From NCBI GenBank assembly GCA_905397405.1, contig CAJPVJ010000612.1:1-22275 (forward strand): 22,275 nt of DNA, read 5' to 3'. Origin of the DNA: Oppiella nova (taxonomy: Eukaryota; Arthropoda; Arachnida; Sarcoptiformes; Oppiidae). Below are positions 9,807 through 21,580 of the stretch, in pieces; position 1 is the first letter of the stretch; the number at the start of each line of letters is the position of its first letter. The translations under genes were made by a program, and so were the position numbers. The notes beneath the pieces were generated by a model, which searched no databases, was not told where the DNA came from, and saw only the letters and a list, made by a program, of their open reading frames with translations.

Positions 9807-9834
9807 CATTCAGTCATTCAGTGATTCAGTCATT
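9807..9834. repeat. 8-base tandem repeat
   Basis: The unit CATTCAGT occurs about three and a half times, the third with one change (GATTCAGT), in the spacer beyond the SLC4A11-like gene. Confidence 0.75.
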
Positions 9835-9883
9835 TATACAATTCTTCTAAATTATTAACATTTCTTCTAACATTAAAATACAA

Positions 9884-9889
9884 TTTATT
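9884..9889 (-). promoter_or_regulatory. Putative poly(A) signal of the SLC4A11-like gene
   Basis: TTTATT on plus reads AATAAA on minus, about 145 nt after the stop codon. It is the first exact hexamer I see downstream. Confidence 0.45.
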
Positions 9890-10031
9890 TATGATTTGTT
9901 TTGATACAAATCAAAAGTATTTCTTGTGCTCAATATAATCCAATTAATCTAATTTATAGTCCCGAACATCTTCATCCTTTATATATCATATTATATACAA
10001 ATTGAATAATAGTTTATGATTATAGCCGTTA

Positions 10032-10098
10032 TTATTGATTCTCACCGTCGAGTGCTTCGAGATATTTATTATCGATAACGACGGGAACGATCTTATGT
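10032..10098 (-). CDS. SLC4A11: SLC4A11-like last coding exon and stop
   Basis: A 67-nt coding end: [20 protein letters not shown], then Q and TAA at 10034-10032. It matches the IIEAKYLDVMDAEH ending of human SLC4A11. Acceptor GTCCAG. Too short to be found as an open frame. Confidence 0.92.
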
Positions 10099-13000
10099 CT
10101 GGACATGAAAATTAATTCATTATTACTTATATATCAATCGATTACACCGTATATTGCATTCAGACAGATATGTGTACGGATGGCTATCAATTATGGATGG
10201 GGTGGGCAGTGGTTACGTATGTTTGACAAGCGCTTACCTAAATGGCAGTAGTAATAGAATAATGATAGGGAAGACCATCTTGACGTACGGCCAGGGACTG
10301 AAGCCAAAGAAACACATGAGTCCTAACTGAACCATTTGGCAGAGAGTGAACATATGGATCTTGCGTTGAGGACACCGTCTGATGTAGTGATTAGGCGGGT
10401 ATGCGGCCTAACAGGACACGGATAGACAGATAGACATAGATAGACATTATAATGAGATTGAGCTGATGATCACTCACTTGTTCCATAAATAGTAATGTTA
10501 TCCTTTCAAACATTTGATTACTATTTAGTGAAGTTATTGCCATATATAGGAATAGGCCGTTCAGTACTGCCGTCGGAATGTATGCCAATGGGTAGGGAAG
10601 CAGGAAAACCGACAGTCCTATTAGTATATGAGACACAATGCCTGTCAGCCGTGTTTCCCTGACTTTGACAATACTATGGGAGAGAATAAGAAGAAGAGAA
10701 GACATGGTATGAGAAATATTGCATCAAAACGATTGAATGCAAACACAACATAACATAAGGCATAACAATAATAATGATAACAGAATAACAGTTAGAATGG
10801 AGTGAATAAAAGTAATGCAAACATAAGAATAAAATATATTTCTGTTTATATGTCATATATTATATAAACAGTGAGGATATGTATAGAAAATACGTTATAA
10901 GCATATTATTGGTCATACATCTCATATACGTGTCCCTGATCTACCCGTTCCTCCACATCGGCCAGACTGCGGACGTGTAGGGGCGAGTGGGGCAGTACTC
11001 CGTGCATCCACGGCAGGCCATACATCGATAGGAAGCCGTTCAAAATGCCCACAACGAACAGATCCAAGTGATAGGCACACCCTTTCTTTAGTCTATTGTC
11101 AAGTCAATGGGCAATCATTTGTCAGTTATTATTGTTTTAGTAATAATGAAATCATTTGCGCAAATGATAAGCGAGGAAAGGGGTCATTACTTGTTGCACG
11201 GGTTGTTAACCATAGCCGCCGAAATGTTTTGGTCCATAAAAAATAATAATGAGAGAGAGAATCCCAGTCCCATACAACCGATGTATGCCGTCCACGGAAG
11301 GTACTCCAGACGGGCTCTTCTGAACTCAAATGTATTGCTATACCGAAAGTGCTCCACTGTTTCGTGAAAGAATTTTTTTAACATTAGATTTGGTTTTTTA
11401 ATGTAATTTATGTCTTTATTTTCAGCTAATTGTAAATTAGTTTTAATTAAGTTTTGTCGAAAACTCTCATTTTTTCTCATTCATTCAAAATTTTGTCAAC
11501 ATATTTAGAGTTAATCTGAAATATATTTGAATATAAAATCTTTTTGAAAAAAGTCTGTTTGCATAACAGATATTAAATATGTTGTCATTTAAGTGAATGA
11601 ATGAATGACTGAATGAAATGGTGAAGAGTCAGCACAAAACTGTATCACAAGTTAATGTGTTTTAAGGCATTCACTCGACGCGACACTCAAAATATGATTT
11701 CTTCGTCTCGTTTCTGTTAAACGAGTTTTTTAGTCAATATTTCTATCATTGGTTTCTGTGCTCTAAAAGGATATAAATGTGTTTCTTCTGTGTGTCCGTC
11801 AGAATGCGTGAGAAATGATATTTGATTGAGTGATGAGATGAGCGCCTCTTCATCATCGCCTCGACAATAGAGTAATGCAATTGTGTGTTCATGTTCAGGC
11901 ATACCTGGTATATCCCTGAAGACAAAGGATCCAATAAAGCTGAGCAGTAGGACAGCACAGGGAAGCGCATAGTCAGCTAATAGCTCCCTTTTGCTCGCCT
12001 GTAAGTAAGGTCTGGGGTATGGTATGGCAAACGCAAACATATAATCAAAATTCAATATTTATCAAAAACATTAGACATTTCATACATGAATTGAAAATTC
12101 TACATCATTTGAGTCAAACTATTTTTTATAATAAATCGTGAGTCAAATCCATGAATATTTGTTGGATTTTCTGTTGCAAAACATTTATATAGATATAAAC
12201 TTCTGGTTTGAAAATATATTTTTTGCAATTGATTTGGATTTTAAATGCAAAGAATAACCATTTTATTGAATAAAACAAAATATTTCTCAATAATTCATTA
12301 TTCACTCATTTTTGCTTATTCTTGCATTACTTTCTAATGAATACTTGTGCAAAAATTATTGATTAATTTTTCTATTAGATATGATTTGATTAATTAAATT
12401 ATGTTGGCAATATTCTGGTGGTATTAAAGTGTTATTAGGGCTGCAATTTTGGTGTAAAGCGTTATTAATATGAAAATAAAAAGCATTTACCGTTGTTTCT
12501 CAAAAGTTAATTCATGTGAATATATCTAAAAACTAGACATAAATTAGAAAAGTGTAAAAATATTTTGAAAATAACTCACTGATCAGTAATAAATAATATA
12601 TAAGAAAAACACAGTTTTTGATCACAACCTAATACATGGTATGATATCGGGTGTTGACATTGATTTACATGACTTGAAAATGTGATAAATATATATTGAA
12701 TAACAAAAAATGTTTGTCTCAAACGAATGGCAGAGAATTTATTATTCATTACAAGAGAAAAATGTGTTCAAAAATATGTTCAATAAGTTTGGAAAATATT
12801 TGATAAAACAAAAGCCGGGAGTATAGAGTGAAACATATACTGACGTCTTATTGAAATTGAATAGAGAGACGGCCATCCATACGGTGCCCAACATTAACAG
12901 TAGGAACAGTAGACTACTCTCGCGACGGCATATCAGCTCCGACCCCAACACTATGTCCTCAAACATTGTCATATTGTCGGTGCTGTTCGTGAAGTTGGTT

Positions 13001-14496
13001 ACCAATGAAATATTGTTTTGTGTAAATATGTATGACTCGACCGAAACACTGTTATTGTATTGCATATCAGTGCAAATCGGGGAATAATAATGCGTTTGGA
13101 AGTCTGCAAAACAATTCGTATAAACAATGTGTCAATAAATAGTGCATACATTCAATATCATTTAGTCATTCATTATATTGAAATATTCCTTCATTAATTA
13201 ATATTATTATTGACAATTTTAGTTTTATAAGACCACAAATGTACAATGTTTAATATCGATATATTCTCGATTCCTGACTTAAATAATTTCAATTAATTAA
13301 ATGCTCACAAAATGTTTAGTAAAGATCTAAGAATACTGGATTTTTAATCAAATATTATTACTAAACTGAATGCAGAATTTGAGTTATTTCCAAGTAAAAT
13401 AAAAATCATTCAATTCAATTAAAAAATAGAAAATATATAAAATTATTATCAATACTGTCATATATTTGAGAAAATAATTTCTCATCAATTTGAGAGCAAT
13501 GGATTAGATGTGAGTTGAGCTCTAACTGGAAATTATTAGTGTTTATATAGAAGTAAAGGTTGGTTTCATATACAGATCTTTACAACTTCCTAATCATCTC
13601 TCAATTAGTCCTTCAAATAACAGATTTATTATCAAAAAACATATATCTTAAGTAAAAAATAAATCATTTATTTATTTATAATTTAAGAAACTCGACTTTT
13701 ATATATAATATGTCAAATGATAAACTAAATTGCAATTCCCTAAAACCCAAAACTCAAACTAAGTTTTAGATGATTTTATAAATAATTATTTTAATAAATG
13801 CTTTAATAATAATGGTGGAAAACTACAAAGTAAAAGGGTTTGCAAAATGTCTAGAAATTAGCATAATGCGAGCCATATAATTTATGAGTGATAACGTTAT
13901 AAGATTTTTATCGTTAAAACTATACAAAAGCAAAAGAATTTTCATTTCCATAAATTAAATATTAGTGAAAATAGTAAACGAGTTAAACATAAATATAATA
14001 CACTATTACTGTATTTATTGCAGAAGTCATTATAAAAGTTTGAAAAATTTTTACTAAAAATGATAAATTTTGAAATTTATAATCTCTAAAAAATCATCTT
14101 TGAATTAACGTATAGATAGCTTGTATTGTGGAGTGATATCATAATAGTAATGAAATGTATGACAAAAAATGGGAGCAAAATAATTATTTTGGAAAGGCTA
14201 TGAGTAGTAGTAGTAGTAGTAGTGCTGTGATTGTTGTTTAGAAAAAGCATTTTCAAAGTTATTGTTTGGTTTTGGGTTTGCTGTTAATCTCTGGTAACCT
14301 TCGCTTAATGCTGTTTCTCTGAGATATAAGATATGATGGATTTCATTAAATATTGATATAAATTCAGTGAAGCCATCACTTTAGAGCTGAACTCATTTTT
14401 ATGTTATAATCATTAGACTCTTTGCCCAAAGAATTAAGGGTTTTATCTCTCGATTAGAATTTCTTTTTAATAATCAGTTATACTGTGAATGAGTCG

Positions 14497-14532
<36 letters not shown>

Positions 14533-17500
14533 GAGAGAGAGAGAAAATTAGGTAAAGATAGAAAAGTGCATGACTTGAATGACAAAACGTATAATTTATA
14601 AATTTCATCCTTTGCTGAATCCCTTTGCATCTCAATATTGCTGTTCACTATAACTCACTTATAAAATCAAATATTAAAGTAATTATTTTTCTCTAAGAGA
14701 TCAGTATATCACAATAAATAATTCTGAGACTGACCTAGATACAAATATTTATAAGCAAAATTAATTTATATAAGGATAGATGTGAATAAAATGAAATATC
14801 AATGTACTGTTAGTTATTATATTGAGCTGTATAGTTGTATACTGGTTTATTATTGTTAATAATTATCATATTTTATTTACATCTCTCATTATAATCAATT
14901 AAAATAAAATTTTTATAAAAGTGTAAAATATGTTTTCCAACAGTGTTTACGTGTTATACAGGGAAAGTAACAATATTTTTAATATCAATAACTAGTTAGT
15001 AAAATAAAGCCAAAAGCACAAGCCTAAAAGTAATTATCAAAAATGTAGTTAATATTATACTACACAAACACTCACTTAATAATTTTTTTTGTGTGCTATG
15101 TTTCAGTAATTCAGTAATTAAAAAATCTATATTTTAGGTCAAAAAATGTTTTTATTTGGAGTCATAACAGAATTTTACGCTCAAAATGAGTTTAACTTTA
15201 AATGGATTAATCCGGGCATCAATTTTACCCGTCGGACACATTTCTATTTAATTAATTTAACTAAGGAAAATATTAAATTATTTTACTTTATATTGTATAT
15301 TTTATTTTTAAAAATATTTTATTATTTGTACACGTTAAAAAATCTTTTTAAATAATAATATATAAATCTTTACTAATATAATTGCAAACAAATATATTGC
15401 CTTAATATACCAAACGAGAGATATGTTATAAATTGTGAAATCACTTTATAATTGAATTAAATTCCGGCACTAATGAGAGGAATAATATTAATATTCCGGA
15501 GCGACTGTAAAAATAAATTGAAAAAAATGTTGCCTTTGAGGCGTTTTTTGGTTCAATTTTCTCATTATAAGTAATATCTAAACGTCACTTACATTTAGAT
15601 TTAATTTAAAATTATATGAAATTCTTTCGTACTGCACTCTATGTAATCAATAGATTTATTTTAATCGGATATTGGATTGTAAATGAGATTAAAACTATAT
15701 TATGAATAAAAATATAAATTTTATGTTATATAATTGTGCCAAATAAATAGTTTAGTAGTAATCTCATTGATATGTTCCTGGATGATATAGGCACCACTTA
15801 CATCTCATAAAATAAACCTTAAAAATCTTATCACTTTTATCATGTTATATTATAATGTAGCAAATATTTTGTGTGACATTATCGCCACATTTTTCAATAC
15901 AAATAAAACTAAGGTTTCTTATACTGGCTGACATTTATAACTGAATCTTGAGTTGAAAATAAATCTACAAATTTTTTGAAAGTGTATATATATTTGATTC
16001 AGTGTTTTACATTAAATGTAGTTGAAAATAAATTGCGGGCAAACACATTTAATATTACTAGTATCTTAACTAACATATAGACCTTTTTGCAAGTAAATAT
16101 ACCAGTCTAAATGATCTTATTTCCATATATGAAGATCTATGTGAAATTAATTTTACAAAACAAATAATGTATATAAAGTGCATAATTAAAATGCGTGCAC
16201 CGCGTCTAAACTGTAGCTACATTTTGGTTTATATGAAAATTGTCTATCATTTGAAGCACTTTTCGCTTTTATAAGTGACTGTTGGTGTGTGTGTTATATC
16301 CCGGAGAATAAAAACGTGTCATTTATGCGCTTAAGTGACTTACTTTTAACGGCATCACGACCTGCATCCACAACAAAGGCTATACTTATGAATAGTGAGA
16401 ATATTTCTTCCGTAGACCTGTGTTTGAAAGACAGCCACATTTTATAACACTTTTATACGTATCATATCATTAAATATTCAAAATATAGTGTGTTTTATTT
16501 ATGTTGTATATTTAATATCGAAATATTAATACCGTTTTGTATAATAATATGCTATTGAAAAAATATACTGAAAAATTGTCTTAAGTATAAAGTATATTTT
16601 CAAATATGAAGATTGGGAATTTTCAAACTTAACTGTACATGAACATTTAAATGACAATAATAACTAAAAAGATAACCGTTTGTTATGTATTATACTTTTC
16701 TTAGCAAATAATTGAACAATGATTTTTTTTATTAATTCAAAGGTTTTTTATGGTTTAAATGTCAAATAAAAACTAAAAACTATACTAATTATAAAGAATT
16801 CTATGTACATAAAGAGCTATTTTTTAAATACAATGATTTTTAATTTTTTAAAAATAAAAATGAATTCCTATTATGAGTTTATTGACAATGAATTTTTAAA
16901 ACATACTCTCAGGAGCCATGAATTTTACATAATAATTATGATTACAATTTACCATATTAATAAATAAGTCAACATAATAATAAAAATGTAGATCCAAAAA
17001 TATTGACATTGTCAATGTAAACTATAAGATGAAAGTAAACATAATTGTAATTCACTAAATGCTCTACAAAGTTGATGATTTGATAAATTGTGTCATTTTT
17101 AGGCAAATAATATCAATAAATAGTGAAATCTCAATCATTTTGAAAATGTTTTAACTTTTAAAAACTAATTGTTCGCTTCAGGCGTTGTCGTCATTATAAG
17201 CATATAAAACTTGCTTTCAAAACGACTTTCAATGAAATATTGATTGATTGGTGCACTTAATAGTAATGAAATTTATTGAAATCTTTTTAAGGCAACACAT
17301 TTCATTTTAGTTTTAAATTAAATTCGTTTTAAATTCAAATAATTGACTTGTCAGTAAACTTAAAATAACACAATGTATCTCAATGGAATAACTCAGCTTT
17401 ATAAATAATAAAAATTATTGCGTACAGTAGTATAATAATCTCAGATTAAAAACAATATAACTATTGAAATAGTGTAACAAAAATTTCAAATGAAAGAATC

Positions 17501-20500
17501 AATAAGTTTTAGTTACAATAAGTTATTAATCTTTTATTAAGACTTAAAAGTAAAGTCAATTGAAAAGGATGAGTTTATAAATCCATACATTTTTTGTAAA
17601 CTGTATGAAAATCTGATCTTTTCTTTATATTGCAATTGATTTTACTTACAAACTCTAAAACACAATATCATTCACACATTGGTATTGCATTTATACCCTA
17701 AAGTACTGAATAAATCAGTAAATATAGGGAATATTATTTGTTCAAAAGCTAATCTAAAAAATATGAGCACAATTTACAATGACTTTCATGTTATTTATTG
17801 AATACAAATAAATATACCAAAAATGTTTGCAATCAAAATTATAATGAGTCTTTAAACCACAAAAAACCACGGAATCAACAGTGCATTGAAATGACTTTAC
17901 TGTAGATATCTTACATAATATGTCTTTACATCATATGAATGACTATTTCATTGACATATCATATGTATGAAGAGAAACCACAAACGTCTAAAAATGTAGT
18001 TTTAATTTTCAAAAGAACAAATTTATTTCCCATAAGAAATCTTATAAAATATACTTTAATAAAATTGCGGATTTGCTAAAATAGGTTCACAAATATAGAT
18101 TTAAGGGAAAGAATTAATTTAGTAATTAGATATGAGTTAAATAAGAATTTGTTTGAAAATATACTATAATGTAGTAACTTATGTAAGAATGTTTGAATGA
18201 GTGTGTATGGAATGTATGCATGTGTGGGTGTGAGGGTGTGGGGGTGTATGTGTCAGACCTGGTGCACCACTTCATGAGTCTGGAGACATCAAAGACGGCA
18301 TACAAGACCAGGAAGAAGGTGTTCCACAGCCCAACGCAGGCATACATCGCGTAAAAATCGAGCTGAAAGTCTTCACATATGTTATATATCACTGCAAACC
18401 ACACAACCAGTCATTTGTTACATAATCGCAATACTTATAGATAACTAGGAAAGTATAGATAGAAATAAAAGTACCTTTGATGTATAAACAAATGGGAGCT
18501 GTAGTCATGATTATGACTAATGGCTGCCCCCCTAAGAATGCAAATGAAAGACCCCCTATTGTTTGGCCTATAATGGCCTTTCGTATATCTGCAACAAAAA
18601 GTACACAATAATTGATGCTTTAATTAGTAAACGATTAGTTTGTTTTGAAATCAATGGTGTTTTCGCAGAGGATCTCTCCCTTTCAGAACATCATGTTTTC
18701 GATCCAAGGATTTGTTTGATGAAAATATAAGCCCTGAGATTAGGCTCGCACTACATCTGCACTCAGTTTCATACAAATATATATTTTCTACTCTTTTTTA
18801 ATAATTACATAATTTTTATTTGTATTTCTCTAATAAATTGTATGTTTATTGAGAATACTCTTGTAAGAGAGGAGATGCCAGAAATTACTTTAAAATATTT
18901 ATTTAAATGAATACTTTGCTGATGTCTAAGTCTAAGTGGGCGTTTGGAAAAGTATCTTATTTGACAAAACCATGTGTTTGTATGTGAAAAAGTGTGTAAA
19001 ATCTCTTATGAATAGGTCTTAAAAATGGTATGTTTGCTGGAAATCGTGTTAATCGTATGTAATGAAGGGATTAATACATTAATAGAGTAATGGAGTAATA
19101 CTTACCACCTATAAGTGTAGCGACAAGTATAGTATAGTATGCAAAAAGTAGTGGACAGGGAATAGGAGAGAAAGAAATGAATAAGAGATTAAAATGAATG
19201 AGTATTTATTGGGTCTTATAATTGAATGCATGACACGTAGTGGTCTGAAAGGTATACCGATTTTTCCCGACGTGTTGTTGTCGTTGAGAACTCCGAAAGC
19301 AATTGTGGGTAAAATGCAGGCGAAGTATAGAAAGAAAATGGTTGATATCGTTTTGTGGATTGTCTTACGGCCCACAACACCTGTACCACAATATATATAT
19401 TATATGATTATATAAAGTCCACTAATTAAATCATTAATCATTAAGTAATTATTGATTCGCTCGTGTAGTTCCCCAATCCCTTCCCGTCCCTTCCAATTAC
19501 TATCCAACTCATAAGGAAAGTCATTTCTGGCGTTAAGACAACCGTATGACTTATGGTCTGACAAATGATTTGCTTTAATACGCGTATTCAATACTCTATA
19601 ATATATAAAATGTGATATAAATCTGTTTCATTCATTAGACTTATACTAAAGAAAAACAAGTGATTATTATTGCGATAAATTGCTATGAAATCTAATAAAA
19701 ATGAAAAGAAATATTGTCTACAATACTAATAAATTCATAGACAAATCTTGAGACCGTGGGTTCAATTCCAGTGGGAACAGACTATTAGCTACTTATTAAT
19801 CACTACCTAAAAAATATATAACCTTTTCACGATGATAAATACAGCTATCATTGAAATAGTATTCATAAATATAGGTTTTAATCATTTAAATAATAATCCG
19901 TTTTTAACAACATTCAGTTTTTTGAATAGTTTTAAGAACATAATATTTTTTATGGTAATAAGGGTAATATGAATTTTAAATGAGACTACAACTACTAATT
20001 TGATAAAATGTTAGAACCTATTAGTCTCCACACAAGTAAATACTGTCCATTAAATAATTGAGCAGATTTTTGAGACAAATATTTTCATTAAGTTTTCATA
20101 TGAGAGAACACACCTCTCGACGCGTTTCCACATTTCATCGGGAATTATAGTCTCAAATAAATAATGGGAAACATGATTTCTTTTGACATTTAATTTCATA
20201 AAAAATAACTCAAGAATTATAGAGATTATACTTTTCACCATTTCTTACACAACACAATGATATGTGTGTTTCACTCGAATAAGAAAAGAGGCAAAAGTTG
20301 TTTGCTTTATTCGGACGACTCTTATCTATAAGTTATTGCTAATCATTACTGGGAATGTAATAATTTATATTAAAAAACTAAGTACATATAAGTCCAAAAC
20401 ATTCATTAATCTAATTATATTTTTTTAAGCAATCAAGACTGGAAATAAATATTTCAGAAATAAAATGGGAATTTAATAAAAAGATTAAATATTTATAAAT

Positions 20501-21530
20501 TAGTTGCTATTCTTTTCGATGCTTTCGATTGATTGCGGATTTTATAGATTAGTATTGAATGATACATGAGATGTCATAAATAATGAACTTTTTAATTTAG
20601 TTAATAGGGATTTTAAGAATATTCTGTAAATTCTGTCTTAAAAAAGTTGTGAACAAAAGCCCGAAAACAGAGTTTTATTAAAGAATTAATGGAAATAATG
20701 GAAACAATAGAAGCCATAGATTGGAGTGAAATGAAGAAATGATGAGCGAATCCATGGGTTTGAGTGAATGTATAGTACTGTATATTATAATACTGTATAA
20801 TACTCACCGTCAATATAATCACTAATATAATGGGACACTCGTCTCCGTAAGTCTTCACACAGACCTTGAGCAAATCGACATCTTTGTTCCTGTTCAGATA
20901 ATTAAAATAATCATTAGTATAATATTTAAATAACACTTAATTAATGTTTTAACTACTGTATAATCAAATGAAACATTTTTATAATAAATTCATAAAGATT
21001 TTTCAAAATAATGCCATAAACAGCATAAATGAGAAAATATAGTAATTTTCTATCTAATAAATAATATTTTGTTTGACATAAATATGTGGAGAAAATTTAA
21101 TTAACACATTAACTCAATGAACACAATGTTGTCTCAAAAGACAACTCAATTATAGCTATACTTAAACTTCTGTGCGAATCATACGATATGTCTATGCGTT
21201 TGGAAACAATACATTCAGTGATAATCTAAACGACAACTTTTGTGACAAATATTATATTTTCAAAGAGAGTCTAATCATTGAAATAGAAAACTTGTGGGAA
21301 AACATGAAAATTAATATCTTTCGTAACGTAATCAAAATACAAACAGAGACTTTCAATAAAATTGATTAAATACCAGGAATTATTTCTAATAAAGTAAACT
21401 GTTTGTAAAATTTATAAAATGTGTTTACTCTTTATATATAAATATAAAATTGATCATTTAACCATATTGTTTTATCTGTATAAGCGTAGTTGTCTGTAAA
21501 CTCTTAAAATTTACTTAATTTTTGTAAATC

Positions 21531-21580
<50 letters not shown>

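Larger units (their letters stand above)
6294..9883. other. AT-rich spacer between two convergent genes
   Basis: It lies between the poly(A) signals of ATP7 (plus) and the SLC4A11-like gene (minus). The reading frames here, such as 7844-8155, have AT-driven composition, no recognisable motif and no splice support. I see a 13-base hairpin at 7507-7536, a palindrome at 6324-6335, a less AT-rich patch near 8041-8110, and tandem repeats plus a small frame at 9608-9834. No transposon, RNA gene or promoter can be supported. Confidence 0.5.
13104..16343 (-). other. Large intron of the SLC4A11-like gene
   Basis: 3240 nt, GTAAGT to TTGCAG. It holds an (AGT)7 microsatellite and a (GA)n microsatellite. 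The plus-strand frame 15146-15355 (69 residues, Phe/Leu/Lys/Asn-rich) has no recognised motif. I see no transposon ends or RNA gene. Confidence 0.75.

Noticed and set aside
15146-15355. Plus-strand frame of 69 residues in the large intron, with [11 protein letters not shown]
   Set aside because: Not recognised, rich in Phe/Leu/Ile/Lys from AT bias, and it has no supporting context.
19400-19591. Minus-strand frame with [16 protein letters not shown], first considered as the SLC4A11 exon before VVGRK
   Set aside because: No donor fits and similarity is weak. The exon at 20889-20808 matches better and in phase.
19759-19769. GGTTCAATTCC, a match to the internal B-box promoter of tRNA genes
   Set aside because: No A box upstream, the T-stem does not pair and no acceptor stem or anticodon arm can be drawn. 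Probably chance.
20808-20936. Long minus-strand frame [17 protein letters not shown] over the same bases as an SLC4A11 exon
   Set aside because: It is in a different phase. The [13 protein letters not shown] frame fits the family and the splice phases.
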